From Nocardiopsis eucommiae (GTDB lineage Bacteria > Actinomycetota > Actinomycetes > Streptosporangiales > Streptosporangiaceae), in the NCBI GenBank assembly GCA_018388625.1, contig CP074402.1, forward strand, positions 1,116,001 to 1,180,000: DNA of 64,000 nt. Reading direction: 5' to 3'. How positions within the stretch are numbered: the stretch's first letter is position 1; each line of letters starts with the position of its first letter. The notes below the pieces were generated by a model. That model was not told where the DNA came from and ran no database searches. It saw only the letters and a program-made list of their open reading frames with translations. Both the position numbers and the translations under genes were made by a program. Shown here piece by piece: positions 41,646 to 51,445 of the stretch.

Positions 41646-43212
41646 TCAGGCCTCCAGGACGGCGCGGGTGCGCTCGCGGACGTCCGGGGTGTCCAGGCCC
41701 CGCACGGTGACCGTGGTCCGGCGGCGCAGGGCGTCGTCGACGGTCACCGCCCACTCGCGGTCGCGGGCGAAGACCACCTGCGCCCACACGTCCGGGCCGT
41801 CCGGGTGGATGCGCTCGCCCAGTTCGGGCTGGTCGCGCACCAGCCCGGCGATGTCCAGGGCCAGGCTCCCGTAGTGCGACGCCAGGTGGCGGGCGACCAG
41901 GGGGTCCAGGCGGGTGCCGGGGTCCCGGTCGATGATCAGGCGCTGGGCGACCGCGTCCGGGCTGGCCAGACCGGGCAGCGGCACGGTTCGCAGCGGGTCG
42001 GCCATGTCCTCGGCCAGCGGTACCGCCGACACCCTGCGCAGCTCCTCCAGGACGGTCCGGCCGATGTGCCGGTAGGTCGTCCACTTGCCCCCGGCCACCG
42101 AGAGCATGCCGCCGCGCCCTGGGTGACGACGGTCTCGCGCTTGGCGGAGCTGGTGCCCCCGGGGCCTCCCGGCAGCACGCGCAGACCCGCGAACGAGTAG
42201 GTCATGCGGTCCCGGTCGAGGTAGGAGGAGTCGATGCCCAGCGCCGCTTCGCCGAGGATCTGGTCGACGTCGGAGGGGACCACGCCCACCTCGGCGGGAT
42301 CGCCCTCGTAGGCCTCGTCCGTGGTGCCCAGGAGCAGGTGGTCCTCCCACGGGATCGCGAACGACACCCGGTACTTGTCCACCGGGATGGTGAGCGCGGC
42401 CCGCCACGGATCCGGGGTGCGCAGCACCAGGTGGGCGCCCTTGGACAGGCGCACGCTGGGCGAGGCGGCGGCGTCCTCCATGCGACGCAGGTGGTCGACC
42501 CAGGGGCCGGTGGCGTTGAGGACCAGCCGCGCGTCGATGCCGAAGTCGTCGCCGTCCACGCGGTCGTGCAGGTCCGCGCCGGTGACACGGCCGCGCGTGG
42601 TCCGCAGCCCGCGGACCTCGGCGTGGTTGAGCACCACGGCGCCGGCGTCCACGGCGGCGCGCACGGTCATCACCGCCATGCGGCTGTCGTTCATCTGGTG
42701 GTCGCTGTAGGCGGCCACCGACTTGAGCCCTTCGGTGCGCAGGCCGGGCGCCAGGCGCTTGGCCTGGAGCGGGAGAGCAGGCGGCCCACGCCGTCACCGA
42801 AGGCGGACAGCGCGGAGTAGAGGAAGACGCCCGCGCCCATCTTGGCGGCGCCGTGCGGTCCCCCGGAGTAGACGGGGACGAGGAAGGGGCGGTGGTTGAC
42901 CAGGTGCGGGGCCACGTCGGAGGCGAGCGAACGCCGTTCCTTGTGGTTCTCCGCGACCAGGCGCACGTTGCCGGTCTGGAGGTAGCGCAGACCGCCGTGC
43001 ACGAGCTTGGACGAGGCGCTGGAGGTGGCCCCGGCGAAGTCCCCCGCGTCGACCATGGCCACGCGCAGGCCCGCCTGGGTGGCGGTCCAGGCGACGGAGG
43101 TGCCGAGGATCCCACCGCCGATGACGAGGAGGTCGAAGGTGCCCCGGGTGAGTTCGTCGCGCGTACGACCTCGGTGGGTGCTGGCGTCGCTGCGGTGGGC
43201 GCTGGCGGTCAT
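41646..43212 (-). CDS. glpD: Glycerol-3-phosphate dehydrogenase (FAD, aerobic); two frameshifts
   Basis: About 522 residues. GlpD oxidises glycerol-3-phosphate to dihydroxyacetone phosphate at the membrane and passes electrons to quinone. The FAD-binding motif is FDLLVIGGGILGTSVAWTATQAGLRVAMVDAGDFAGATSSASSKLVHGGLRYLQ. GGKWTTYRHIG and a C-terminal helical DAO_C domain follow. Bases are missing from GGG at 42771-42773 (LLS to LQAKRLAPGLRTEGL) and CCC at 42117-42119 (VTQG to RGGMLSVAGGKW). The ATG is at 43212. A TACGACAATG element shared with glpK and the IclR gene lies upstream. Confidence 0.9.
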
Positions 43213-43679
43213 GGCTGGTGCTCCGTCCGTTGGGGAGGGGGCGTTACCGCACGTACCTGAACGGGCTCCACGTTTCAGGTGGGTGTCGTACGCATAATAC
43301 GACAATGCCGAACGATGCCGTCGATCGGCGTCACGGTTGTCGGGATCCGTCGGGGAAGTGTGGGCCCGTGGGCGTGTCGCATGTGCCTGGTGTGACTCTG
43401 GGGGATCGGACGGTCGCTTGTTGTCCGCTGGGGTTCGGCATTGTCGAACTCTGATAGGGGTGTCGGGGTGGACGCCCGGCACGGGCGGCGCCGGGGGCGG
43501 AGGGGTGTCGGGCATGTCGCCCCAAGGTGGGACAGGAGCGGTTTCCTCGTCCAGGAAGCTGGAATCCAGAGTTGGAGAAGTCGATATCCCGATTCCTCAA
43601 TCAAGATGGATGTCTGGACTTCGAGTTCCCCGGATTGTCCAGCTTGGGAGGCATCTCCGGTCCTACGATGAACCCCATC
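43213..43679. other. Intergenic region between glpD and the XRE gene
   Basis: A 467-base divergent spacer. It holds the glycerol-regulon element at 43284-43304 and, near the XRE gene, the inverted repeat CTGGAC/GTCCAG (43614-43619 and 43637-43642). I find no convincing gene on either strand. Confidence 0.6.
43284..43307. promoter_or_regulatory. Glycerol-regulon operator at glpD
   Basis: TGTCGTA, seven bases, TACGACA form an inverted repeat; TACGACAATG (43298-43307) is identical to the element upstream of the IclR/GylR gene and one base from that upstream of glpK. It lies about 72 bases before the glpD start. Confidence 0.55.
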
Positions 43680-44520
43680 ATGGCCACTAGGTACTCACCC
43701 ACGATCCGGCGGCGCCGGCTCTCCGCCGAACTGCGGCGGGTGCGGCTCGCCGCCCGCAAGACCAGCGAAGAGGCGCGGCGGCGGCCGGCCTGTCCAAGTC
43801 CACCTACTCCAACATCGAGTCCGGGGTCAAGAAACGGCCCAGCGTCCCGGAGATCAGGGCGATCCTGGACGCCTGCCAGGTGCTCCGGGGCAGAGAGTTC
43901 GACGAGATCCTCGACCTGTGCCGCCAGTCCCTCGAACGCGGCTGGTGGTCCCGGTACCGCGACGTGCTCGCGGCCAGGTTCGTCGGCTTCGAGACCGAGG
44001 CGACGCGCATCACCTCCTGGCAGCCCGTCGTGATCCCGGGCCTGCTCCAGGTCCCGGAGTACATGAGGGTCGCCGCCCAGGCGTGTCTGGCCAACCCCCA
44101 GGAGATCCGCCGGGACATCGACGCCCGGATGACCCGCCAACGCATCCTGGAGGACCAGGACCCTCCCGAGCTGTACGCGATCTTCGACGAGGGCGCCCTG
44201 CTGCGCCTGCACGACCATCCCGAGGTCCGTCGATCCCAGGTCAAACACATCCTGGAGATGGCCCAGCGGCCCAACGTCACCGTGCAGATGACCCGGGCGG
44301 CCAAGCTCAACCCCGGGGCCGGGGGCTCCTGCGTGATCCTGGAGTTCCCGCACGCCATCGATCCCACGGTGGTCTACCTGGAGACGGCCACGGACGGCAT
44401 CTACCTGGAGGAGCCCGACGAGGTCGCCCGCTACCAGCAGCTGGTCAACCACCTCAGACTGGTGGCGCTGCGGCCGGGGAGACCCTCGACTACCTGGAGG
44501 AGGTCCACCTGAGCACGTGA
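43680..44520 (+). CDS. XRE-family regulator, Scr1/DUF5753 type; two frameshifts
   Basis: About 280 residues. It has an N-terminal helix-turn-helix (AELRRVRLAARKTSEEA...AGLSKSTYSNIESGVKKRPSVPEIRAILDACQV) and a DUF5753 domain (WWSRYRDVLAARFVGFETEATRITSWQPVVIPGLLQVPEYMR...RQRILEDQDPPELYAIFDEGALLR). This is the actinobacterial family often encoded next to a DUF397 protein and linked to differentiation or toxin-antitoxin-like pairs. A base is missing within 43771-43788 and another in GGGG at 44476-44479, which restores the ending LRPGETLDYLEEVHLST. No DUF397 gene follows. The ATG at 43680 has no ribosome site but TACGAT about 10 bases upstream, so the mRNA may be leaderless. Confidence 0.8.
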
Positions 44521-44540
44521 GACACCCCGCGAACGCCGGA

Positions 44541-44565
44541 GGGCGCCCGGCCGCGCCGGGCGCCC
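44541..44565. terminator. Bidirectional hairpin between the XRE gene and glpF
   Basis: GGGCGCCCGGC, CGC, GCCGGGCGCCC: a perfect 11-bp stem with a three-base loop, placed between two convergent genes. Confidence 0.65.
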
Positions 44566-44592
44566 CCAACGAGCGCGGGTCCCGCCTCCGGT

Positions 44593-45354
44593 TCAGGTTC
44601 CGAAGCCGGTCAGGTGCCAGATCCAGGCACCGATCACACCGCCGACGAGCGGACCGACCACCGGGATCCAGGCGTACCCCCAGTCGGACGAGCCCTTGCC
44701 CGGGATGGGCAGCAGCGCGTGCGCGATGCGGGGGCCCAGGTCACGGGCCGGGTTGATGGCGTACCCGGTCGGGCCACCGAGCGACAGGCCGATCGCGAAC
44801 ACCAGCAGACCCACCAGCAGCGGGGCCAGGCCGTGCGCGAACAGGGCGGACAGGTCGGCGTCGCCCTTGGTGACCGAACCCTCGTTGCCGCCGATCCCGA
44901 GGATGCCCAGCACCAGCATCGCGGTACCGATGACCTCGGTGGTGAGGTTGGCGACCGGGTTGCGCACCCCGGGCGCGGTGCTGAAGACGCCCAGTTTGGC
45001 CTCGGGGTCGTCGGTGATCCTCCAGTGCGCGAAGTACGCGAGGAAGACCAGGCAGGCACCGGCGATGGCGCCGAGCATCTGGGACACGATGTAGCCGGGC
45101 ACCAGCGCCCAGCCGAACTCACCGATGCTGGCCAGGCCGAGCGTGACCGCGGGGTTGATGTGGGCGCCGGAGACGGTGCCGACGACGTAGACGGCCATGG
45201 CGACCGCCATGCCCCAGCCGAACGTCACCACGATCCAGCCCGCGGCGAGGGCCTTGGAGCGGGCGAGTGAGACACCGGCGACGACACCGCCGCCGAGCAG
45301 GATCAGGATGGCCGTACCGACGAACTCCGCCAGGTACACCGACATGTTTTCCAT
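44593..45354 (-). CDS. glpF: Glycerol uptake facilitator (aquaglyceroporin)
   Basis: A 253-residue MIP-family channel with six membrane helices and both half-helix motifs, GAHINPAVTLG and GYAINPARDLGPR. The Asp after the second NPAR is the mark of glycerol facilitators rather than water-only channels. The ATG at 45354 has GGAGG five bases upstream on the minus strand. It lies downstream of glpK on the same strand, the reverse of the usual glpF-glpK order, separated by a strong hairpin. Confidence 0.92.
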   Translation of the reverse strand: MENMSVYLAEFVGTAILILLGGGVVAGVSLARSKALAAGWIVVTFGWGMAVAMAVYVVGTVSGAHINPAVTLGLASIGEFGWALVPGYIVSQMLGAIAGACLVFLAYFAHWRITDDPEAKLGVFSTAPGVRNPVANLTTEVIGTAMLVLGILGIGGNEGSVTKGDADLSALFAHGLAPLLVGLLVFAIGLSLGGPTGYAINPARDLGPRIAHALLPIPGKGSSDWGYAWIPVVGPLVGGVIGAWIWHLTGFGT

Positions 45355-45401
45355 GGAGACCTCCGCCCCGTGCGGGGCTGCCGAGATGGATGAGCGGGAC
45401 A

Positions 45402-45442
45402 CCTCCCGGTGCCCCGGGTCCGCGCTCCGGGGCACCGGGAGG
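45402..45442 (-). terminator. Hairpin between glpK and glpF
   Basis: CCTCCCGGTGCCCCGG (45402-45417) pairs perfectly with 45427-45442. On the minus strand it lies after the glpK stop and before the glpF start, so it may attenuate read-through into glpF or stabilise the glpK message. Confidence 0.5.
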
Positions 45443-45513
45443 AGCCGCGGGGGCGCGTTCGTCACGCGGGCCGGGAGCGGCCGTGTGCCCGGCCCGCCCC
45501 CGTCGGCCCGGTG

Positions 45514-47013
45514 CTACCTGGCGTCCTCGTGTTCCACCCAGTCCAGGGTGCGTCGCACGGCCTTGTTCCAGTTGTGGTACTCGCGCTCACGGACCGCGGG
45601 CTCCATCCGCGGGTTCCACTCGGCGGCCTTGTGCCAGTTGGCGCGCAGGGTCTCGATGTCGGGCCAGTAGCCCACGGCGAGCCCGGCGGCGTAGGCGGCG
45701 CCCAGACACGTGGTTTCCGCGACCATCGGGCGCACGACCTCGGCGTCGAGCACGTCGGACAGGATCTGCATGAGCAGGTTGTCCGCGGTCATGCCGCCGT
45801 CGACCTTCAGGGTGGTGAGGTCGATCTGGGAGTCGGCGTTCATGGCGTCGACGACCTCGCGGGTCTGCCAGGCCGAGGCCTCCAGGACCGCGCGGGCGAT
45901 GTGCCCCTTGTTGACGTAGCCGGTCAGACCGGCGATCACGCCCCGGGCGTCGCTGCGCCAGTGCGGGGCGAACAGGCCGGAGAAGGCCGGGACGACGTAG
46001 CAGCCGCCGTTGTCGTCCACGGTGCGCGCGAGCGTCTCGATCTCCGGGGCGGAGGAGATCAGGCCCAGGTTGTCACGGAGCCACTGCACCAGGGAGCCGG
46101 TGACCGCGATGGAACCTTCGAGGGCGTAGACGGCGGGAGCGTCGCCGATCTTGTAGCCCAGCGTGGTGAGCAGGCCGTTGTTCGAGGTCACGGGCTCGGT
46201 TCCGGTGTTCATCACCAGGAACGTGCCGGTGCCGTAGGTGCCCTTGACGTCGCCCGGGTCGAAGCAGGTCTGACCGAACAGCGCGGCGTGCTGGTCGCCC
46301 AGCGACGAGGCCACGGGGGTGCCCGCGAGGTAGCCGGTGGACTCGCCGTAGACCTCCGAGGAGGACCGGATCTCGGGCAGCAGGCTGGCGGGGATCCGCA
46401 TGGCCTCCAGGACGTCGGTGTCCCAGTCCAGGGTGGCCAGGTTCATCAGCATGGTGCGGCTGGCGTTGGTCACGTCCGTGACGTGGCGTCCGGTCAGCTT
46501 CCAGATGAGCCAGGTGTCCATCGTGCCGAAGAGCAGTTCGCCGCGCTCGGCCCGCTCGCGGACACCGTCCACGTTGTCCAGCAGCCAGCGGATCTTGGGC
46601 CCGGAGAAGTAGGTGGCGAGCGGGAGTCCGCACTTGGGGCGGAACCGGTCCTGGCCCTCGTCGGCGGCGAGCTCGCGCACGATGTCGTCGGTGCGGGTGT
46701 CCTGCCAGACGATGGCGTTGTAGACCGGCTCGCCGGTCGCCCGGTCCCAGATCAGGGTGGTCTCACGCTGGTTGGTGATGCCGATGGCGGCGATCTGGTC
46801 CGGCGTGATGTCGCTCTTGCGCAGCGACTCCTGGACCACGGCCTCGACGTTGGTCCAGATCTCCAGGGCGTCGTGCTCCACCCAACCCGGTCTCGGGAAG
46901 ATCTGCCGGTGCTCTCTCTGGTCGACCGAGACGATGCGTCCGTCCCGGTCGAAGAGGATGCAGCGACTCGACGTGGTGCCCTGGTCGATCGCGGCGACGT
47001 ACTGCTGACTCAT
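45514..47013 (-). CDS. glpK: Glycerol kinase
   Basis: A 499-residue FGGY-family kinase that makes glycerol-3-phosphate from glycerol and ATP. Typical stretches are [92 protein letters not shown] and [19 protein letters not shown]. It is intact. It begins about 75 bases downstream of a glycerol-regulon element and is followed by glpF. Confidence 0.95.
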   Translation of the reverse strand: MSQQYVAAIDQGTTSSRCILFDRDGRIVSVDQREHRQIFPRPGWVEHDALEIWTNVEAVVQESLRKSDITPDQIAAIGITNQRETTLIWDRATGEPVYNAIVWQDTRTDDIVRELAADEGQDRFRPKCGLPLATYFSGPKIRWLLDNVDGVRERAERGELLFGTMDTWLIWKLTGRHVTDVTNASRTMLMNLATLDWDTDVLEAMRIPASLLPEIRSSSEVYGESTGYLAGTPVASSLGDQHAALFGQTCFDPGDVKGTYGTGTFLVMNTGTEPVTSNNGLLTTLGYKIGDAPAVYALEGSIAVTGSLVQWLRDNLGLISSAPEIETLARTVDDNGGCYVVPAFSGLFAPHWRSDARGVIAGLTGYVNKGHIARAVLEASAWQTREVVDAMNADSQIDLTTLKVDGGMTADNLLMQILSDVLDAEVVRPMVAETTCLGAAYAAGLAVGYWPDIETLRANWHKAAEWNPRMEPAVREREYHNWNKAVRRTLDWVEHEDAR

Positions 47014-47386
47014 CGGTGCTCGCCTTCAGGTGGACGGCTCTGGAACGGGGTGGGAAACGGTGTGATCGGCGGTGCTCACCGAACGATGTACGACATTGAC
47101 GTATGAATAGGCGTTAGTTTCAACCGTCTTTCCTTCCCATGTCAAGGCCGTGTGACGCAATCGTGTTGCGTGGATCACGCGGTCGGGCGGACACTGTCTC
47201 AGGACGGACACGGACACGGAAAGCACCACTCCGGGGCCTGACCCGAAGTGGGGCGAAGCGGTGACCGCCTTTGGTCCGGCCGTTGCCCGGCGGGGTATGG
47301 GAAGGCGTGTGAAGGGACCCGGCCGCCCGGGGGCCGAGCGCCGGGAAGGACGAGCGGGGCGGGCAACTCAGGGAGTGAGCCCCGGC
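47014..47386. other. Intergenic region upstream of glpK
   Basis: This 373-base region lies between the glpK start and the 3' end of the IclR gene. It carries the glycerol element at 47088-47105 and a separate inverted repeat ACGCAA-TCGTG-TTGCGT at 47155-47171. The AT-richer part at 47085-47160 probably includes the glpKF promoter. No gene is seen. Confidence 0.6.
47088..47105. promoter_or_regulatory. Glycerol-regulon operator at glpK
   Basis: GTACGACATTGACGTATG, an imperfect inverted repeat, shares TACGACA(A/T)TG with the sites at glpD and at the regulator gene. Confidence 0.55.
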
Positions 47387-48174
47387 TCAGTAGGGTGTGA
47401 CACCCAACTCACGGGAGATGGCGCGGGCGGCGTCGCGCACGTAGGAGACCTGCTCCATGTCGGGTTTGCCGTCCTCGCCGCGCAGGCGCTCGACGGCGCC
47501 GCGCACCCCGATCGCCCCGACGGTGACCCCGCGCCGGTCGCGGATGGGTGCGGCGATGGACACCTCGCCGTCCACCAGCTCCTCGGCCTCCCAGCCCCAG
47601 ACGTTGTCGCGGATCTCCGACAGCTGGGCCTCCAGCGCGGCCATCGAGGACACGGTGTGGCGGGTGAAGGAGGTGAGTTCCACCGGGGAGTCGGTCTCCA
47701 CGGCGGAGACCTCCTCCGGTACGGCCAGGGGTCGAAGGCCATCAGGACCTTGCCGAGGGCGCTCGCGTGCAGCGGCAGCAGGGTGCCCACGTCCAGGGTC
47801 TGCCGGGAGGAGTCCGGGCGGAAGACGTGGTGCACCACCAGGACCTGGTGCTTGTGGAGGGTGCCGATGCGCACGCTCTCACCGCTGCGCGATGCCAGGG
47901 TGTCGGCCCAGTTCAGCGCGCGGGTGCGGAGTTCGTTGCCGTCCAGGTAGCGGGTGCCGAGGCTGAGCATCCCGCCGCCCAGGCGGTAGCGGCCCGACTC
48001 GGGGTCCTGCTCCACGAAGCCCACGTGCTGGAGGGTGCGCAGGATGCCCAGAGCGGTGCCCTTGGGCAGTTCCAGGGATCGCGAGACCTCCGCCAGGCTC
48101 AGTCCGCGGGCGCCACTGGCCAGGAGCCGGAGGATCGCGGCGGCGCGTTCGATGGACTGGATTCTTCCCGGCAT
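47387..48174 (-). CDS. IclR-family regulator of glycerol genes (GylR-like); one frameshift
   Basis: About 262 residues. An N-terminal IclR helix-turn-helix (IQSIERAAAILRLLASGARGLSLAEVSRSLELPKGTALGILRTLQHVGFVEQDPESGRYRLG) is followed by an effector domain, including GAIGVRGAVERLR. One base is missing from GGGG at 47728-47731; with it, MAFDPLAVPEEVSAVETD is continuous. It neighbours glpK-glpF and carries the same operator 20-36 bases before its own ATG, as expected for GylR, the glycerol-operon repressor known from Streptomyces. Confidence 0.85.
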
Positions 48175-48194
48175 TGCGGTGCTACCACTCTCTA

Positions 48195-48211
48195 GTACGA
48201 CAATGTCATAC
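48195..48211. promoter_or_regulatory. Glycerol-regulon operator at the IclR/GylR gene
   Basis: GTACGACAATGTCATAC is a palindrome with three mismatched positions and the clearest of the three related sites. Its place just before the gene suggests autoregulation. Confidence 0.6.
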
Positions 48212-48322
48212 GCCCGATGCTACTACGCGATGTGATGCGCAACACCTGTCGGCGCCCCGGGTTCGCGCGCGATCGGCCAAGTCTACCGACGGGCCACCTC
48301 GCTGACCTGCGGTCGGTTCACC

Positions 48323-49326
48323 TCAGACGGTCGCGACCGCGCGGACGATCGCCTGCGCCGCTTCCTCGACGTCGCTGTCGGTGATCTCCTGGCGCAGCAC
48401 CAGCCGTACCCGGGACCCTCCGCCGAGCGCCCGGACCCCCTCGGCGGCGAGGGCCTCCAGGTACCGTCCGGCGCTGCCTTCGGGGGTGGTGACCAGCACC
48501 ATGTTGGTCCGGGCGTCCACCGTCAGCTCCGGCAGGTCCGCCAGGAGCTCGGCCAGCCGGGCCGCGCGCGCGTGGTCCTCGACCAGCCGCTCCCGGTGGT
48601 GGCGCAGCGCGTGCAGGGCACCCGCCGCGATGATCCCCGCCTGGCGCATGCCCGCGCCCAGGAGCTTACGGCCGCGCCTGGCCCGCCGGACCGTGTCGGC
48701 GTCACCGACCAGCGCCGAGCCCACCGGCGCACCCAGACCCTTGGAGAAGCAGACCGAGACCGTGTCGAAGCCCGCGGCCACGTCGGCGGGGAGATCCCGA
48801 GATGGGCGGCGGCGTTCCACAGCCGGGCGCCGTCCAGGTGGGCCCGCAGGCCGTGCGCGTGCGCGAAGTCCGTCACCCGGCGCTGTTCGGCCAGGGGGAC
48901 CACCTGACCCGAGAAGGTGTTCTCCAGCCACACCAGGGCGGGGTCGGCCCGGTGCACGTCACCGACGCCCGCGCTCCACGACTCCAGCAGCTCCCGGGAG
49001 GGGAACGGGTCGCCCGAGTACAGTCGCGGCAGCGCGCGGGCCAGCACCACCGTGGCGCCCTGCTCGTCGCCGATGAGGTGGTGGTGCTCGTGCGCCCACA
49101 CCTCCTCGCCGCTGCGGGTGGACACGTACAGGCCGAGCTGGTTGGCCATGTGCCCGGAGGGGACGTACAGCGCCGCCTCCCGGCCCAGCAGGGCGGCGGT
49201 CTCCTCCTCCAGCGCGCGCACGGTGGGGTCCTCGCCGAACACGTCGTCACCCACCTCGGCCTCGGCCATGGCCCGGCGCATCGCGGGGGTCGGGCTGGTC
49301 AGGGTGTCGGAACGCAGGTCGATCAC
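48323..49326 (-). CDS. Low-specificity L-threonine aldolase-type PLP enzyme; one frameshift
   Basis: About 334 residues of the beta-eliminating-lyase/threonine aldolase fold: [84 protein letters not shown] and the PLP lysine in [19 protein letters not shown]. It cleaves threonine or allo-threonine to glycine and acetaldehyde. One base is missing from GGGG at 48788-48791; with it, [16 protein letters not shown] reads on. The ATG is at 49326. It is divergent from a MerR-type regulator. Confidence 0.9.
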
Positions 49327-49409
49327 GGGTACTCCTCGGCGTGGGGTGCCCCACGACGATACTGCGCGGCCCCTCCGGAATCCGGGCCGCCCCGGACGGG
49401 GGCTTGCGT

Positions 49410-49424
49410 CTCAAGTGGCTTGAG
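49410..49424. promoter_or_regulatory. MerR-type operator CTCAAG-TGG-CTTGAG
   Basis: A perfect 6-bp inverted repeat with a three-base spacer, 18 bases before the ATG of the MerR-type gene. CTCAAG...CTTGAG is the common operator form of actinobacterial MerR regulators, so autoregulation is likely. Confidence 0.6.
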
Positions 49425-49441
49425 GCGCCACAGTGATCCCC

Positions 49442-50453
49442 ATGAACGACGAGGAGCTCTACACCATCGGAGACGCCGCACGGCGCAGCGGCCTGAGCGT
49501 CAGCGCCGTCCGGTACTACGCGGAGGCCGGGATCGTCCGGCCCACGGCCCTGAACGAGGCGGGGCACCGGATGTACGACGTCGACGCCATCGCCGCGCTG
49601 GAACTGGTCCGCACGCTGCGCGAGCTGGACACCGACCTCAGGGAGATCCGGAGGCTCCTCTCCGGTGACACGACCCTGCACGGCGTGCTCGTGACCCACC
49701 TGGAGGTCGTCGAGCGGCAGGAGCGCACCCTCCGGTCCAGGAGGGCGGTGCTCACGGCCCTGATCAGGGAGGGAGGAGAGGCTGAGCGGGTCGACCTGAT
49801 GCACCAGCTGGTGACGATGACCGACGAGGAGCGGGAGCGGACCATCGACGACTTCTGGAACGACGTCGCGGAGGGGCTCGACGTGCCCGACGGGTTCGTC
49901 GACCGGTTGCGCGCCATGCGTCCGGTCCTGCCCGAGGAGCCCACCGCCGCGCAGCTGGAGGCCTGGATCACCCTGGCCGACCTGGTGTCGGACCAGGAGT
50001 TCCGCGACGCGGTCCGCGTCCACCTCCGGGAGACCTACGCCGCGCCGGAGGCGCGGACGATAGCCACCGAGCCGTTCCAGGACTTCATCCACGACAGCGG
50101 GACGCCCCTCATGGAGGACCTCCTCGCCGCCCACCGTGCGGGGAGTCCCCCGGTCGGCGCGTGCGGAGGCCACCGTCACACGGTTCATGGAGGCGGCGGT
50201 CGCCCTCTCCGGGGAGAGGCTCACCCCGGAGGTCCGCGACCGGATGGCCGACGGGTTCCGCCGGATCCCCGACCTCGTGCGCCGGATGGCGGAGGAGGAC
50301 GCGGTCTCCGAGGAGCCCGGCTACGACGGCACCCACGGCCGGTACCTGTCCCTGGTGGCCGTGATCAACGGTGTCCCCGAGGACCACGACGACGACCCGG
50401 CCGTCTACGTCTGGATCGCGGACGCCATGAGCGCGGCGGCTGTCGCCTCCTGA
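49442..50453 (+). CDS. MerR-family transcriptional regulator; two frameshifts
   Basis: About 337 residues. The N-terminal MerR domain reads YTIGDAARRSGLSVSAVRYYAEAGIVRPTALNEAGHRMYDVDAIAALELVRTLRELDTDLREIRRLL, then a coiled coil and a long helical effector region. Two bases seem missing close together, in GGGG at 50140-50143 and CCCCC at 50147-50151; adding both gives AAHRAGESPRSARAEATVTRFMEAAVALSGE through to 50453. The ATG at 49442 lacks a ribosome site, fitting a leaderless mRNA behind the operator. The inducer is unknown; the C-terminal region resembles no domain I can name. Confidence 0.8.
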
Positions 50454-50504
50454 GTCCGGAACCCCGCCGGGGTGTGCGCGTGGGGGGGCTGGAGGAGGCC
50501 TGCC

Positions 50505-51135
50505 TCAGGCCTCTTCGAGCAGCGTCAGGTAGGCGTCCGCGTCGTGCAGGGCGTGCAGCCGGTACCAGGCGTCGAGGGCGCGCGGGCTGAGCAGGTCGAG
50601 CCGGGCCAGGACCGCCCGGGCGAACTCGACCGGGGCGGTTCCCCCGCGGTGACCAGGTCCACGTCGGTGACGGCCAGCTGCTCGCGGTAGCGTCCGGCGC
50701 CCGCGTACCCGGTGCCCAGGAGGTAGTCGGGGGCCGAGCTGGTGTGGTCGCGGTGGTCGAGCACGCCCTCCCGGGCCAGTCCGGCCGTCGCGCCGCCGAT
50801 CGCCGCCACGGGGACGCCGGCGTCGAGGAGGATGCCCGCCGCCGAGGCCATGGGCGCCAGGGACTCCGGCTCGGTGTCCCAGTCGGGTGAGCCCGACAGG
50901 AGGAACATCGCGCTGGTCGAGGGTTTGAGCTGGGGGAGTGTGACGTCGGGGAGCACGGTGAGCCCGCCCGCCGTGGTCACCGGGGCCCCGGTGAGCCCCA
51001 CGGTGACGACCGGGAGGCTGCCGGTCCGGTGGGGACCGATGCCCTCCCGCGCCTGCGCGACGGTGTGGCCGTAGTGCCAGTCGGCCATGCGGTCGTAAAC
51101 GGCGAGGTGCAGAGAGGGGTGGGCTCAGCGCTCAT
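50505..51135 (-). CDS. DJ-1/PfpI-family protein lacking the nucleophile cysteine; two frameshifts
   Basis: About 210 residues of the DJ-1/PfpI (YdeA-like) fold: LHLAVYDRMADWHYGHTVAQAREGI at the N-terminus, LTVLPDVTLPQLKPSTSAMFLLSGSPDWD, then VPVAAIGGATAGLAREGVLDHRDHTSSAPDYL. In family members the nucleophile elbow reads AAICGAT; here Gly replaces Cys. A base is missing from GGGG at 51116-51119, which links the ATG at 51135 to the body, and from CCCCC at 50641-50645, which restores VTAGGTAPVEFARAVLARLDLLSPRALDAWYRLHALHD to the end. It may be catalytically inactive or use another residue. Confidence 0.75.
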
Positions 51136-51445
51136 GGCATGAGGTTGGGGTCTGGGTGGCCGGGTGTCAATTCACGCACACCGTGGACGTCGCATCGGCC
51201 GCACGGATCACCTGGTTTGTCCGTCGGTGCCGTGAAGATTCCGGTCCGGTTTCGCCCGGGTCACGCCGCTCGCGGGGGCTCCGATCCAGTGCGTGTGGCC
51301 TGGGTCACAGTCACAAAATCTCAAGCCGGTGTTCACAGATGCTCACAAATGGTATTACCATTCTCGGAGCCTGGTCCAAGAGCAGGTCAAGGGCGTGTCC
51401 CCACACGGCCAAGCCCCACCGTCCCGTCCACCGGAAGGCTCCGTC
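51136..51445. other. Promoter region of gntP
   Basis: This 310-base spacer between the divergent DJ-1-like gene and gntP carries the FadR-type palindrome at 51348-51362 in an AT-richer block (51310-51365). Nothing else is recognised. Confidence 0.6.
51348..51362. promoter_or_regulatory. GntR/FadR-type operator upstream of gntP
   Basis: AATGGTATTACCATT is a perfect 15-bp palindrome that fits the FadR-subfamily pattern with GT...AC half sites. It lies 84 bases before gntP, whose neighbour at 52827 encodes a FadR-type regulator. Confidence 0.6.

Noticed and set aside
43213..43604. Short frames on both strands between glpD and the XRE gene
   Set aside because: No ribosome sites, no family pattern, and the region fits a divergent promoter.
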